Assembly (NCBI GenBank): GCA_942636505.2
Contig: CALOGB020000056.1
Span: 248,001-312,000, forward strand
Reading direction: 5' to 3'
DNA from: an uncultured bacterium
GTDB lineage: Bacteria; Pseudomonadota; Alphaproteobacteria; Sphingomonadales; Sphingomonadaceae
Length of the DNA: 64,000 bases
The notes under the pieces were generated by a model. The model saw only the letters and a list, made by a program, of their open reading frames with translations, was not told the DNA's origin and ran no database searches. The translations under genes were made by a program, and so were the position numbers. Shown here in pieces: positions 33,496-43,682 of the stretch; the stretch's first letter is position 1; each line of letters begins with the position of its first letter.

Positions 33496-34875
33496 TCAGA
33501 TCGGCAACGTCACCCGCGCGAGCAACCCGACGCCCGGGCGGTTCTCGATCGTCGCATCGCCACCATGCGCGCGCGCCACCGCGCGGACGCTGGCAAGGCC
33601 AAGTCCGCTGCCGCCCGTGTCGCGATTGCGCGATTGCTCGGCGCGGAAGAACGGCTCGAACGCGCGGGCGAGATCAGCTGGCGCCATGCCCGGTCCCGAA
33701 TCGCACACCTCGACGATCGCGACCCCGCCTTCGCGGCGCACCTCCACCTCGGCATGGCCGGCATATTTGACGGCGTTGCCGACCAGGTTCGCGATCAGTG
33801 CCTTCAACGACGGCGCATCGCCCTCCAGCGCGAGCGGGTCGCCCGGATGCAACGCCACCGCATCGCCGCGATCGGCAAAATCATCCGCGACGCTCTCGGC
33901 CAGCGACCGGAGATCGAGTCTTTGCCGACGGACATGCCGGGTCATGTCGCGGACGAACGCCATTGCCGAACCGATCCGCTCGCTCATCTCCTGGATGTCG
34001 CCTTCGCTCGCCGCCCGGATATCGTAGGGCGCCTTTTCAAGCCGCAGCGACAGCCGCATCAACGGCGTCCGCAAATCATGCGCGACCGCGGCGATCAGCG
34101 TGGTGCGATCCTCGACATAGCGGTTCAGGCGCTCCTGCATCAGGTTGAACGCGGTCGCCGCCTCGGCGATCTCGGGCGGGCCGACGATCGGCAGCGGTTC
34201 GGCGCGGGGATCGCGGCCGAGACGCTCGGCGGCGGCGGCGAACAGCGCGATCGGCTTCACCACGCGCCGCGCCATCACCCAGGCCACCGCGGCCGCGACG
34301 ACCATCGCGACCAGGAACCACAGCACGATCCGCATCCGCCAGGGGCCGATCGTGGTGTGCGTCGGCCGGATCACGCGCCACCGGCCGCTCGGCGTCTCGA
34401 TCGACACGACGAACGGGCCGAACAGCGCATTGTCGAACGATTGCGGCAAGTGCGCCGAACGGCCCATGCCCATCGGCAGCGGAGGCCGAAGCGGGCCCGC
34501 GAACAGCGGCATCGCCGATCGCTCGGTCTCGACGGTCACCTTGGTCCGCGGCAGTCCGAGATCGGCGGCGATCGATTCGGCGAGCCGAGCGTCGCGCGGA
34601 TTGTCGGTAGGGTGGGGTGGGCCGGTGGCAATCTCGACCTTGAGCTGCCCGGTCGGATCGCGCCCTGTCCGCGCGACGGCGGCGACCCGGTTGGCGGTGA
34701 AGATTTGTGGCCGGGGCGGCGGCATCAGCAGCACGATCGCGAAGTTCAGGATCTGGACCAGCAGCACGGTCGTCAGCCCCAGCACGAAGATGCGCAGGAA
34801 CATCGGCCATGACCGTTGAGGGTTGCGCCGTATCGGCTGGTCGATCTTGCCGGCTGTCGGCGTCGGGTGGTGCAT
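33496..34875 (-). CDS. EnvZ-type sensor histidine kinase
   Basis: A 459-residue membrane kinase. A first membrane segment (MFLRIFVLGLTTVLLVQILNFAIVLLM, about 25-51) leads to a periplasmic domain (about 52-182), a second membrane segment (RIVLWFLVAMVVAAAVAWVM, 182-201), HAMP, HisKA with phospho-acceptor His266 in AHDLRTPLMRL, and an ATPase domain (LVGNAVKYAG, CDSGPGMAP, GGSGLGLASVRAV). Its start overlaps the regulator's stop by one base (TGATG), so translation is coupled. The periplasmic domain gives no clue to the signal. Confidence 0.94.
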   Translation of the reverse strand: MHHPTPTAGKIDQPIRRNPQRSWPMFLRIFVLGLTTVLLVQILNFAIVLLMPPPRPQIFTANRVAAVARTGRDPTGQLKVEIATGPPHPTDNPRDARLAESIAADLGLPRTKVTVETERSAMPLFAGPLRPPLPMGMGRSAHLPQSFDNALFGPFVVSIETPSGRWRVIRPTHTTIGPWRMRIVLWFLVAMVVAAAVAWVMARRVVKPIALFAAAAERLGRDPRAEPLPIVGPPEIAEAATAFNLMQERLNRYVEDRTTLIAAVAHDLRTPLMRLSLRLEKAPYDIRAASEGDIQEMSERIGSAMAFVRDMTRHVRRQRLDLRSLAESVADDFADRGDAVALHPGDPLALEGDAPSLKALIANLVGNAVKYAGHAEVEVRREGGVAIVEVCDSGPGMAPADLARAFEPFFRAEQSRNRDTGGSGLGLASVRAVARAHGGDATIENRPGVGLLARVTLPI

Positions 34876-35597
34876 CACAGGCGCACCACGCGGGGAACGA
34901 AGAAATAACCCTCGTTGCGGATCGTCCGGATGATCTCGTCGTCGTGCGAGCGCAGCTTGCGGCGCAAACGGCTGACCTGCACGTCGATCGCGCGGTCGAA
35001 CGCGTCGGTGTCCGGCCCTCGTGCCGCCTCCAGCAACGCATCGCGTGCCAGCACGCGCCGTGGTCGCTCGACGAACGCGCGCAACACCGCGAACTCGCCG
35101 TCGGTCAGGTCGATCAGCGTGCCGTCCGGATCGAACAGTTCGTGCGCCGCGAAGTCGACGCGCCAGCCGAGGAACCCGAAGGCGCGACTGTCGCCGGCAT
35201 CCTGCATCTCGCGCGCCCGCAGTGCCGCGCGCACCGTCGCCAGGATCTCGCGCGGGCTGCACGGCTTGGAAAGATAATGGCTCGCACCGATCTCCAGCCC
35301 CAGGATCCGGTCGGGCTCATCGCCCAGCGCGCTCAGCATCACCACCGGCGGCGCACCCGTCCGCGCCAACCGACGGCACACCGACAACCCGTCCTCGCCC
35401 GGCATCATCACGTCGAGCAGGATCAGCGACACCGCACACCGCGCAAGCACGCCATCCATCTCCTGCGCATTCGTCGCGGTCTCGACCTGATAGCCGTGCA
35501 TGCCGAGGCTCTCCGCCAGCAGCGTGCGGATCATGTGGTCGTCATCGACCACCAGCAGCACGGGTTTCGCAAGATCGGGGCCGGGGCGTGAAATCAT
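34875..35597 (-). CDS. OmpR-family response regulator
   Basis: A 240-residue two-domain regulator. The receiver has acidic pocket VVDDDHMIR, phospho-acceptor Asp62 in LILLDVMMPGEDG, and Lys in ASHYLSKPCS. The C-terminal winged helix (LTDGEFAVLRAFVERPRRVLARDALL, then DVQVSRLRRKL and IRTIRNEGYFF) is OmpR/PhoB type. ATG 35597 is chosen for the AGGAAAGG site upstream; longer starts at 35630 and 35681 are possible but lack one. It is the partner of the downstream kinase. Confidence 0.94.
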   Translation of the reverse strand: MISRPGPDLAKPVLLVVDDDHMIRTLLAESLGMHGYQVETATNAQEMDGVLARCAVSLILLDVMMPGEDGLSVCRRLARTGAPPVVMLSALGDEPDRILGLEIGASHYLSKPCSPREILATVRAALRAREMQDAGDSRAFGFLGWRVDFAAHELFDPDGTLIDLTDGEFAVLRAFVERPRRVLARDALLEAARGPDTDAFDRAIDVQVSRLRRKLRSHDDEIIRTIRNEGYFFVPRVVRL

Positions 35598-35655
35598 TCG
35601 CCTTTCCTGCCGCACGAGTGTGTTCGACATATTTCCGCGGACGGTCGGACGTGGG

Positions 35656-36564
35656 TTACTTTTCGGAGCGCCTGGCTGCAACGAAATCTATGAACGCGCG
35701 CAGTGGTGCGGGAAGATACCGCCGCCCCGAGTAGTAGAGGAACGGACCCGAGAAGCGCTGCCACCACGGCTCCAGCACGGGCACCAGCGCGCCGCTGTCG
35801 AGATGCGGCCGCAGCCAATCCTCGAACAAATGGATGATTCCGGTCCCCGCCAGCGCCGCATCGACCGCGAGATCGGTGGCCGCGCCGACGCGGACGATCA
35901 GCGGTCCGCCGGGCTCGACCTTGACGATCTCGCCGTCGCGCTCGAATTCCCACGGCATCATCGAGCCGCTGGAGAACTGGCCGCGGATACACGCGTGGTC
36001 GAGCAGGTCGCGGGGATGCACGGGCGTGCCGCGGCGGGCGAGATAGTCGGGCGCCGCCGCCGTCGCGAACCGTTGCTCGCGCGGACCGATCGGTATCGCG
36101 ATCATGTCCAGTTCGAGCCGTTCGTCGTAGCGGATGCCGGCATCGCACCCCGCCGCGAGCATGTCGACGAAGCTGTCCTCGGCGATCACCTCCAGCCGGA
36201 TATCGGGATAGGCGGCGAGGAACGCCGGCACGATCGCGGGCAGGACCAGCCGCGCCGCGCTGACGGGCACGTTCAGCCGCAACGGTCCCGCGGGCAAGTC
36301 GCGATAGCCGTTGACGACGTCCAGCGCCGCCTCGACTTCGGCAAGCGCTGGGCCGAGCCGGTCGAGTAGGCGCGCACCGGCTTCGGTCGGCGCCACGCTC
36401 CGCGTCGTCCGGTTGAGCAACCGTACGCCGAGCCGCGCCTCCAGTCGGCGAACCGCTTCGCTCAGCCCCGACGCACTGCCGCCGCTGATCCGTGCGCCGT
36501 CGCGAAATCCGCCCGCCCGCGCGACCGTGACGAACGCGGAGAGATCGCCTGCGTCCACTGCCAT
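35656..36564 (-). CDS. LysR-family transcriptional regulator
   Basis: A 302-residue LysR protein with N-terminal helix-turn-helix (LSAFVTVARAGGFRDGARISGGSASGLSEAVRRLEARLG; the GSASGLSEAVRRLE recognition part is typical of the AaeR/YafC-like group) and a periplasmic-fold effector domain. It is divergent from the aldo/keto reductase gene, its likely target, over a 94-base gap. The effector is unknown. Confidence 0.92.
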   Translation of the reverse strand: MAVDAGDLSAFVTVARAGGFRDGARISGGSASGLSEAVRRLEARLGVRLLNRTTRSVAPTEAGARLLDRLGPALAEVEAALDVVNGYRDLPAGPLRLNVPVSAARLVLPAIVPAFLAAYPDIRLEVIAEDSFVDMLAAGCDAGIRYDERLELDMIAIPIGPREQRFATAAAPDYLARRGTPVHPRDLLDHACIRGQFSSGSMMPWEFERDGEIVKVEPGGPLIVRVGAATDLAVDAALAGTGIIHLFEDWLRPHLDSGALVPVLEPWWQRFSGPFLYYSGRRYLPAPLRAFIDFVAARRSEK

Positions 36565-36602
36565 TGTGCGTGCTCCCGTACAGCCCGTGCCGATACTGCC
36601 GC

Positions 36603-36613
36603 GTTATCGTAAC
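36603..36613. promoter_or_regulatory. Candidate LysR box
   Basis: GTTA-TCG-TAAC, a short interrupted palindrome in the gap between the LysR gene and the aldo/keto reductase gene, about 46 bases before the reductase start. Position fits; the motif is short. Confidence 0.3.
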
Positions 36614-36658
36614 AGCCAACGCGGTCCATATGAAGGTCACACTTTGGAGGACCGGATC

Positions 36659-37540
36659 ATGAACACGCACGGCATCACCACCACCGCCCCGCTCGCAGGC
36701 CGCACCGTCAACCGTCTCGGCTACGGTGCGATGCAACTCGCTGGCCCCGGCGTGTTCGGGCCTCCCAAGGATCACGACGCGGCGATTGCGGTCCTGCGCG
36801 CGGCAATCGAGTCGGGCGTGAACCATATCGACACGAGCGACTTCTACGGCCCCCACGTCACCAATCGCCTGATCCGCGAGGCGCTGCACCCATATCCGGA
36901 CGACCTCGTGATCGTCACGAAGATCGGTGCGCGGCGGGGACCTGATGGCTCATGGGATCCCGCTTTCTCGGCCGCGGAGCTGACCAGCGCGGTCCACGAC
37001 AATCTGCGCAATCTCGGGCTCGATACGCTAGACATCGTCAATCTTCGCGCGATGTTCGATACGCATGGACCCGCCGAGGGCTCGATCGCCGAGCCGCTCG
37101 CGACGCTGGTCGATCTCCAGCGACAGGGTCTGGTCCGCCATATCGGGCTCAGCAACGTCACGCCGACGCAGGTCGCGGAAGGGCGCGCGATGGCGACCAT
37201 CGCCTGCGTGCAGAACCAGTATAATCTCGCGCACCGCGACGACGATGCGCTGATCGACGATCTAGCGGAGGCGGGGATCGCGTATGTGCCGTTCTTCCCG
37301 CTCGGTGGGTTCTCGCCGTTGCAGTCGACCGCGCTGTCGGACGTCGCACGCGATCTGGACGCGACGCCGATGCAGGTCGCGCTCGCCTGGCTGTTGCAGC
37401 GTTCGCCGAACTTCCTGCTGATCCCCGGCACGTCGTCGGTCGGTCATTTGCACGAGAATTTGGCGGCGGGGGAGATCGTGTTGCCAGCCGACGCGATCGC
37501 CACGCTCGATCGGATCGGCACAGGCACCGCCAGCGACTAA
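36659..37540 (+). CDS. Aldo/keto reductase
   Basis: A 293-residue NADPH-dependent oxidoreductase with TIM-barrel fold, of the AKR13-like group. Catalytic residues are visible: Asp and Tyr in GVNHIDTSDFYGPHVTN, Lys in LVIVTKIGARRG, and the His position replaced by Asn in DTLDIVNLRAM, which is noted in this subgroup. Cofactor loop LLIPGTSSVGHLHENL. ATG 36659 has TTTGGAGG eight bases upstream. Probably controlled by the divergent LysR regulator; the carbonyl substrate is unknown. Confidence 0.92.
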   Translation: MNTHGITTTAPLAGRTVNRLGYGAMQLAGPGVFGPPKDHDAAIAVLRAAIESGVNHIDTSDFYGPHVTNRLIREALHPYPDDLVIVTKIGARRGPDGSWDPAFSAAELTSAVHDNLRNLGLDTLDIVNLRAMFDTHGPAEGSIAEPLATLVDLQRQGLVRHIGLSNVTPTQVAEGRAMATIACVQNQYNLAHRDDDALIDDLAEAGIAYVPFFPLGGFSPLQSTALSDVARDLDATPMQVALAWLLQRSPNFLLIPGTSSVGHLHENLAAGEIVLPADAIATLDRIGTGTASD

Positions 37541-37579
37541 GCATTTCCGTCCGAGCCTCTGCCGGCTAACGGCAGCGTC

Positions 37580-37837
37580 ATGGCCAAGAAACGCTACCTC
37601 ACCGCGACGCTGCCCGACGGGTACGTGAAGACGATCGGCCCGACCGCGACGCCGTTCACGCATTACTGGCGGATCGTCGCGGTGCTGGCCAACGGCAAGA
37701 CCGAGATATTCTGGGGCCACACCAAGTCGCTGATAGAAGCGAAGAAGAAGCGCAATGCGCTCGCGGAGGCCGCGGCGCAACGCGGGTGGCAGCGCTACGA
37801 CTTCGAGTTCGTCGAGCTGGTAGCCTCCGACGGCTGA
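37580..37837 (+). CDS. Hypothetical protein, 85 residues
   Basis: MAKKRYLTATLPDGYVKTIGPTATPFTHYWRI, then a lysine-rich helix (SLIEAKKKRNALAEAAAQRG) and WQRYDFEFVELVASDG. A small, basic, probably cytosolic alpha/beta protein. No domain recognised. It is convergent with cysQ, 13 bases away. Confidence 0.65.
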   Translation: MAKKRYLTATLPDGYVKTIGPTATPFTHYWRIVAVLANGKTEIFWGHTKSLIEAKKKRNALAEAAAQRGWQRYDFEFVELVASDG

Positions 37838-37850
37838 TACCGTCCGCCAT

Positions 37851-38600
37851 TCAGGCGGGCGGTAACGCCTTCACCAGCTCGAGCACGCGCGCCGCCAACT
37901 CCGTCCGACAGATCAGCAGGTCGGGTAGATACGGATCGGCGCAATTATAGACGAGCGGCGATCCGTCGACGCGGCTGACGTGCATCCCAGCCGCCTGCGC
38001 GACCGCGATCGGTGCGCAATTATCCCACTCATATTGCCCGCCGGTGTGGAGGTAGATGTCGGCTTGGCCGCGCACCACCGCCATCGCCTTCGCGCCCGCC
38101 GAGCCCATCGGCACCAGCGTCGCGCCCATCGTTTCGGCCACCGCGACCGCCTCGCGCGCGGGCCGCGTCCGGCTGACGAGCATCCGCAGCGGGTCGCCCG
38201 CCGGCTCCAGCGGCTTCGGCGAACCCGAGGTGAGCGTCATCCCGAGCCCCGGCAGCGCGACCGCGCCCACGACGGCGACGCCGTCGATTGCAAGCGCGAC
38301 GTGTACCGCCCAGTCGGTCCGCCCTTCGCCATATTCGCGCGTTCCGTCGAGCGGATCGACGATCCACGCGCGCCGCACCGAACAGCGATCGCCGGTGTCC
38401 TTTTCCTCCTCGGACAGGATCGCGTCGTCGGGCCGGGCCGCGCGCAACATCCGCATGAGGAAAATGTTGGCCTGCTCGTCGCCCGCCTTGCCGAGATCCT
38501 TGCCGGTCAGCCCGCTGCTTTTCTGTAACGCGAGCAATATTTCGCCCGCCTCGGTGGCGAGACGTTCGGCGAGACGGACGTCGCTCTCGATAACCGTCAT
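37851..38600 (-). CDS. cysQ: 3'(2'),5'-bisphosphate nucleotidase CysQ
   Basis: A 249-residue inositol-monophosphatase-fold enzyme that removes 3'-phosphate from PAP or PAPS, recycling the by-product of sulfate reduction. Metal-binding motifs are SEEEKD near residue 64 and [19 protein letters not shown] near residue 80, with [19 protein letters not shown] further on. It is the last gene of the operon and overlaps cysNC in ATGA, so it is translationally coupled. Confidence 0.95.
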   Translation of the reverse strand: MTVIESDVRLAERLATEAGEILLALQKSSGLTGKDLGKAGDEQANIFLMRMLRAARPDDAILSEEEKDTGDRCSVRRAWIVDPLDGTREYGEGRTDWAVHVALAIDGVAVVGAVALPGLGMTLTSGSPKPLEPAGDPLRMLVSRTRPAREAVAVAETMGATLVPMGSAGAKAMAVVRGQADIYLHTGGQYEWDNCAPIAVAQAAGMHVSRVDGSPLVYNCADPYLPDLLICRTELAARVLELVKALPPA

Positions 38601-40534
38601 TTCAGCGGCATGATCTGGCGGACGATGAACGCGGCGGCTTCGGCGGGCGTCATCTCGACCGTGTTGACGCGGATCTCGGCGTTCAGCGGCGCCTCGTAAG
38701 GGCTGTCGATCCCGGTAAAGTTCTTCAACTCGCCCGCCCGCGCCTTTTTGTAGAGACCCTTCACGTCGCGACCTTCCGCTACATCGAGCGGCGTGTCGAC
38801 GAAGATCTCGATGAACTCGCCCGCCGGCAGCATCGCGCGCACCATGTCGCGCTCGGCACGGAACGGCGAGATGAACGCGGTGAGTACGATCAGCCCCGCG
38901 TCCGCCATCAGCTTGGCGACCTCGCCGACGCGGCGGATATTCTCGATCCGGTCGGCCTCGGTGAACCCCAGATCCTTGTTCAGACCGTGGCGGATGTTGT
39001 CGCCGTCCAGCAGGAAGGTGTGCCGGTTCATCAGGTTAAGCTGTTTCTCCACCTCATTGGCGATCGTCGACTTGCCCGCGCCCGACAACCCGGTGAACCA
39101 CAGCACCGCCTGTTTCTGGTTCTTCAGCCCGGCATGTGCCTCGCGGCCGATGTCGGTCGCCTGCCAATGGACGTTCTGCGAGCGGCGCAGGCTGAAATGG
39201 ACCATCCCCGCCGCGACGGTCGCATTGGTGATCTTGTCGATCAGGATGAATCCGCCGAGCACCTTGTTCGGCGCGGCACCTTCCTGCGCATAGGCCTCGA
39301 ACACGATCGCGCGATCGGTGGTGATCTCCGCAACGCCGATCGCGTTCAGCTCGAGCGTCTTGGTCGCGAGCCGCTCCATCGTGTTGACGTTGACCTGATA
39401 TTTCGGCTCGCGGACCGTCGCCGATACCGTCTGCGTACCGAGCTTCAGCCAATAGGAGCGGCCGACGATCAGTGGCTCGTCGTCCATCCAGACGATCGTC
39501 GTTTCGAACTGGTCGGCGGTCTCTGGCGGAGCATCCGACGCGGCGATGACGTTGCCGCGCGAGCAGTCGATCTCGTCGGCGAACGACAGCGTGACGGACT
39601 GGCCCGCGACCGCCTCGTCGAGATCGCCGTCGAGCGTCGTGATCCGGCTGATCGTCGAGGTCTTGCCGCCGGGCAGCACACGGATCGCGTCGCCCGGCTT
39701 GACCGTGCCGGCGGCGATCTGGCCCGAGAAACCGCGAAAATCGAGGTTGGGGCGGTTGACCCATTGCACGCTCATGCGGAACGGCTTGGCCTGGTCGTCG
39801 TCGACATCGACATCGACGGCTTCGAGATGCTCCATCAGCGTCGGGCCGGAATACCAGGGCATGGTTTCGGACCTGAGGGAGATGTTGTCGCCCTTGAACC
39901 CCGAGATAGGCATCGGCGTGAACGCGGTGATGCCGATGCTGGTCGCGAACGCCGAATACTCTGCGACGATCTCGTCGTAGCGCGCCTGGTCGTAGCCGAT
40001 CAGGTCCATCTTATTGACCGCCAGCACCAGGTTCCGGATGCCGATCAGGTGCGCGAGATAGCTGTGGCGCTTGGTCTGCGTCAGCACGCCCTTGCGCGCA
40101 TCGACCAGGATCACGGCCAGATCGGCGGTCGAGGCGCCGGTCACCATGTTGCGGGTATATTGCTCGTGGCCGGGGGTGTCGGCGACGATGAACTTGCGTT
40201 TTTCGGTCGAGAAAAAGCGATAGGCGACGTCGATCGTGATGCCCTGTTCGCGCTCGGCGGCGAGCCCGTCGACCAGCAGCGCGAAGTCGATCTCGCCGCC
40301 CTGCGTGCCGACCCGCTTGCTGTCCGCCTCGAGCGCCGCGAGCTGATCCTCGAAGATCATCTTCGAATCGTACAGCAGCCGGCCGATCAGCGTCGACTTG
40401 CCGTCGTCGACCGAGCCACAGGTGATGAAGCGCAACATCGTCTTGTTGCGATGCTGGTCGAGATACGCGTCGATATCCTCGGCGATCAACGCGTCGGTCT
40501 GGTAGGCCGATTCCTGGATTGCGATGTCGCTCAT
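38597..40534 (-). CDS. cysNC: Bifunctional sulfate adenylyltransferase subunit 1 / APS kinase
   Basis: A 645-residue fusion. Residues about 30-460 are the CysN GTPase (P-loop [17 protein letters not shown] at 40, [24 protein letters not shown]), which drives APS formation with CysD. Residues about 470-645 are APS kinase CysC (P-loop GLSGAGKST at 482-490, [22 protein letters not shown] with the phosphoacceptor Ser), making PAPS. Start ATG 40534 overlaps the cysD stop by one base (TGATG). The fusion is common in alphaproteobacteria, e.g. NodQ/CysNC. Confidence 0.97.
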   Translation of the reverse strand: MSDIAIQESAYQTDALIAEDIDAYLDQHRNKTMLRFITCGSVDDGKSTLIGRLLYDSKMIFEDQLAALEADSKRVGTQGGEIDFALLVDGLAAEREQGITIDVAYRFFSTEKRKFIVADTPGHEQYTRNMVTGASTADLAVILVDARKGVLTQTKRHSYLAHLIGIRNLVLAVNKMDLIGYDQARYDEIVAEYSAFATSIGITAFTPMPISGFKGDNISLRSETMPWYSGPTLMEHLEAVDVDVDDDQAKPFRMSVQWVNRPNLDFRGFSGQIAAGTVKPGDAIRVLPGGKTSTISRITTLDGDLDEAVAGQSVTLSFADEIDCSRGNVIAASDAPPETADQFETTIVWMDDEPLIVGRSYWLKLGTQTVSATVREPKYQVNVNTMERLATKTLELNAIGVAEITTDRAIVFEAYAQEGAAPNKVLGGFILIDKITNATVAAGMVHFSLRRSQNVHWQATDIGREAHAGLKNQKQAVLWFTGLSGAGKSTIANEVEKQLNLMNRHTFLLDGDNIRHGLNKDLGFTEADRIENIRRVGEVAKLMADAGLIVLTAFISPFRAERDMVRAMLPAGEFIEIFVDTPLDVAEGRDVKGLYKKARAGELKNFTGIDSPYEAPLNAEIRVNTVEMTPAEAAAFIVRQIMPLK

Positions 40535-41439
40535 CAGAAATAGCCCTCCTGCTTCTTCTTTTCCATGCCCGCGCCGCCGGCATCCTTGTCGATCGCGCGG
40601 CCTTGGCGCTCGCTGGTGGTGGTCAGCAGCGTTTCCTGGATGATCTCGGACAGCGTCGACGCCGTACTCTCGACCGCGCCCGTCAGCGGATAGCAACCGA
40701 GCGTGCGGAAGCGGATCGAGCGGTCGACCGGGACTTCGCCGGGTTCGAGACGGAAGCGATCGTCGTCGACCATCAGCAGCATGCCGTCGCGCTCGACCGT
40801 GGGGCGGACGCCCGCATAGTAGAGCGGGACGATCGGCACGTCATTGAGCTGGATATATTGCCAGACGTCGAGCTCGGTCCAGTTCGAGATTGGGAACACG
40901 CGGATGCTCTCGCCCTTCGCCTTCCGCGCGTTGTAGAGGTTCCACAATTCGGGCCGCTGGTTCTTCGGATCCCAGCCATGCGTCGCGGTGCGGAACGAGA
41001 TGATGCGTTCCTTCGCGCGCGATTTCTCCTCGTCACGCCGCGCGCCACCGAATGCCGCGTCGAACCCGTGCAGATTGAGCGCCTGCTTCAGGCCCTCCGT
41101 CTTCCACATGTCGGTGTGGAGCGCACCGTGATCGAACGGATTGATCCCTCGCGCGGCGGCTTCGGGGTTCTGGTAGACCAGCAACTCCATGCCGCTCTCC
41201 GCCGCCATCCGGTCGCGCAACTTGTACATCTCCTGGAATTTCCAGGTCGTATCGACGTGCAGCAGCGGGAAGGGCGGGGGCGAGGGGTAGAAGGCCTTCC
41301 GGGCGAGGTGCAGCATCACGGCCGAATCCTTGCCGACCGAATACAGCATCACCGGCTTGTCGGCCTCGGCGACGACTTCGCGCAGGATGTGGATCGCCTC
41401 CGCCTCGAGCCGTTCCAGATGGGTGAGTGTCTTCGCCAT
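40534..41439 (-). CDS. cysD: Sulfate adenylyltransferase subunit 2
   Basis: A 301-residue ATP-pyrophosphatase-type enzyme that activates sulfate to APS with CysN. The PP-loop is [19 protein letters not shown]; other blocks are [34 protein letters not shown] and [13 protein letters not shown] 41439 is used; the 16-residue extension upstream looks non-coding. It opens the cysD-cysNC-cysQ operon. No cysH, cysI or sulfate transporter genes are adjacent. Confidence 0.97.
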   Translation of the reverse strand: MAKTLTHLERLEAEAIHILREVVAEADKPVMLYSVGKDSAVMLHLARKAFYPSPPPFPLLHVDTTWKFQEMYKLRDRMAAESGMELLVYQNPEAAARGINPFDHGALHTDMWKTEGLKQALNLHGFDAAFGGARRDEEKSRAKERIISFRTATHGWDPKNQRPELWNLYNARKAKGESIRVFPISNWTELDVWQYIQLNDVPIVPLYYAGVRPTVERDGMLLMVDDDRFRLEPGEVPVDRSIRFRTLGCYPLTGAVESTASTLSEIIQETLLTTTSERQGRAIDKDAGGAGMEKKKQEGYF

Positions 41440-41650
41440 GATGTGTCTCCGCGGCGCCGTTTGCCCGGCGCAGGGCGGTGTCGGCAATCAATGCATTCTT
41501 CGGTCGGGGAACGCTTCGCTATCTCATGCCGCCAATTAGGGCACTGCGCACCATGCACGATTTCGCGGCGAACCCTGCGCCGCAGTTGCCCGCCCGCGAT
41601 CGACGCCGTACGCAACGTGCCTGTTTCGATCCGTCTGGGACCATGCCGCC

Positions 41651-42535
41651 ATGTCCGTTGCTTCGTTGAAAATGCGCTCCTGGTTGTTCGCGCCGGGCGA
41701 CAGCGAGCGCAAGATGACCAAGGCGGTCGAGGGCAGCGCCGACATCGTTGTGTTCGATCTCGAAGACGCGGTGACGACCGAGAACAAGCCGCTCGCGCGC
41801 CAGACCGTCCACGACGTGCTGACCGCGCATGTCGCGCACCGCGCGCGGATGTGGGTGCGGGTCAATCCGCTCGACGGACCGTATACGCTGACCGATCTCG
41901 CCGCGATCATGCCAGCGCGTCCGGGCGGAATCATGCTGCCCAAGGTGGCTGGGCGGCAGGACGTTGAGCGGCTCGATCATTACCTGTCGGCGTTCGAGGC
42001 GGCGAACGGCATCGCGATCGGGTCGACCCCGGTGATCGTGCTGATCACCGAGACGGCGGAAGCGATGTTCCACACGGGAGACTATAAGGGCGCGCCTCGG
42101 TTGGCCGCGCTGACCTGGGGCGCGGAGGATCTGGCGGACTCGATCGGCGCGAGCGCGAACTGCAATCCGGATGGCAGCTATCGCTTCACCTATGAACTGG
42201 CGCGGTCGATGTGCCTGCTGGGTGCTGCGGCGGCGGGGGTCACCGCGATCGAGACGATCCAGGGCGACTTCCGCGATCTCGAAACGCTGAAGACGCGCGC
42301 CGAGCAGGTCCGGCGTGACGGTTATCGCGGGATGCTTGCGATCCACCCGGCGCAGGTCGACGTGATCAACGCCGCGTTCACGCCGACCGAGGCGGAGATC
42401 GCCGAGGCGCAGGCGATCGTCGATCTGTTCGCGGCGAACCCCGGCGTCGGTACGATCGGCTACAAGGGCGGCATGCTCGACCGACCATATCTGTCACGCG
42501 CGGAGCATCTGTTGCGGCAAGTCGGGCGCGCGTGA
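41651..42535 (+). CDS. CitE-like HpcH/HpaI lyase family protein
   Basis: A 294-residue TIM-barrel lyase of the citrate lyase beta/malyl-CoA lyase family, which cleaves or forms C-C bonds in beta-hydroxyacyl-CoA. Features: RSWLFAPGDSERKMTKAVEGSADIVVFDLEDAV (acidic metal site), IMLPKVAGRQDVE, VLITETAEAMF, and LTWGAEDLADSIGA with the conserved Glu-Asp. It lacks the other citrate-lyase subunits, so it is a stand-alone CitE-like enzyme; the thioester substrate cannot be named. It converges with the racemase gene. Confidence 0.88.
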   Translation: MSVASLKMRSWLFAPGDSERKMTKAVEGSADIVVFDLEDAVTTENKPLARQTVHDVLTAHVAHRARMWVRVNPLDGPYTLTDLAAIMPARPGGIMLPKVAGRQDVERLDHYLSAFEAANGIAIGSTPVIVLITETAEAMFHTGDYKGAPRLAALTWGAEDLADSIGASANCNPDGSYRFTYELARSMCLLGAAAAGVTAIETIQGDFRDLETLKTRAEQVRRDGYRGMLAIHPAQVDVINAAFTPTEAEIAEAQAIVDLFAANPGVGTIGYKGGMLDRPYLSRAEHLLRQVGRA

Positions 42536-42545
42536 TCGGGGCGTC

Positions 42546-43604
42546 CTAGCCGACGCCCCATTCCGCCAGCAGCGCCGCGCCATCGGAGCTGCTGGCGATC
42601 CGTCCCGGCGTGCGGGACAGGCGCGGGGCAGGGGCCGCCTGCCAGATGCCGTCGACGACGACGCCGCGATCGGCCATGTGGCGGTGCGCCGGCACCTCGT
42701 CGAGTTCGAGCACGGGCGCAAAGCAGGTGTCGGTGCCCTCCAGCGCATCGCACCAGTCGTCCCGCGACTTGGTCACGAACACCGCGGCAAAGCGTCGCGC
42801 GGTTTCGGGCCAGCGCTCGACGACCATCTTGTCCGCCGCGAGGTCGGCGGGAAGCCCAAGCCGATCGAGCAGCTCGGCATAGAATTTCGGCTCGATCGCG
42901 CCGACCGAGACGTACCGCCCATCGGCGCAGGCGTAACAGCGGTAGAACGGCGCCGCGCCGCCCAGCAGATTGCGCTCGCGGTCCATCGACATCACGCCGG
43001 CCGGGACCATTCCCGCGAACAGCGCCATCATCGACGAGACCCCGTCGACGATCGCCGCATCGACGACTTGCCCCAGCCCCGACCGCGCGCGTTCGAGCAG
43101 CGCTGCAAGGATACCGGTGACAAGATACAGCGATCCGCCGCCGAAATCGCCGATCAGGTTGAGCGGCGGCGGCGGCGGCGTTCCGGGCGTGCCGATCGCC
43201 GCGAGCGCTCCGCTGAGTGCGATGTAATTGAGATCGTGGCCTGCAACCTGCGCGAGCGGTCCGGTCTGTCCCCACCCGGTCATCCGCCCATAGACGAGCC
43301 GCGGGTTGCGTTCGAGCATCACCTCCGGACCGAGGCCGAGCCGCTCCATCACGCCCGGTCGCAGCCCCTCGATCACGACATCGGCGCGGTCCGTGATCGC
43401 AAGCGCCTGCTCGCGCCCCTCAAGCGTGCGAATGTCGAGCGCGAGCCGCGCGCGGCCACGGTCCAGCACGGGATTGCGAAAGCCGCCGCCGACCCGCTCG
43501 ATCCGCAGCACCTCCGCACCGAGATCCGACAACAGCATCGCCGCATGCGGACCGGGCCCGATGCTGGCGAACTCGACGACCCGCAGGCCCGCCAGCGCGG
43601 TCAT
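42546..43604 (-). CDS. mcr: Alpha-methylacyl-CoA racemase (CoA-transferase family III fold)
   Basis: About 352 residues, closest in motif to bacterial 2-methylacyl-CoA racemase. The start TALAGLRVVEFASIGPGPHAAMLLSDLGAEVLRIER is characteristic. The three catalytic regions known from the mycobacterial enzyme are present: His in AGHDLNYIALSG, Asp in LIGDFGGGSLY, and Glu in GAIEPKFYAEL. It interconverts R and S branched acyl-CoAs for beta-oxidation of branched lipids. ATG 43604 is used. Confidence 0.9.
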   Translation of the reverse strand: MTALAGLRVVEFASIGPGPHAAMLLSDLGAEVLRIERVGGGFRNPVLDRGRARLALDIRTLEGREQALAITDRADVVIEGLRPGVMERLGLGPEVMLERNPRLVYGRMTGWGQTGPLAQVAGHDLNYIALSGALAAIGTPGTPPPPPLNLIGDFGGGSLYLVTGILAALLERARSGLGQVVDAAIVDGVSSMMALFAGMVPAGVMSMDRERNLLGGAAPFYRCYACADGRYVSVGAIEPKFYAELLDRLGLPADLAADKMVVERWPETARRFAAVFVTKSRDDWCDALEGTDTCFAPVLELDEVPAHRHMADRGVVVDGIWQAAPAPRLSRTPGRIASSSDGAALLAEWGVG

Positions 43605-43682
43605 GCGCCGATACTCATCATTGCCATGCGATCCGATATCCGCGCTGTTCGGCTGCAAGGTGCGACCGATGCCGAACCGGAG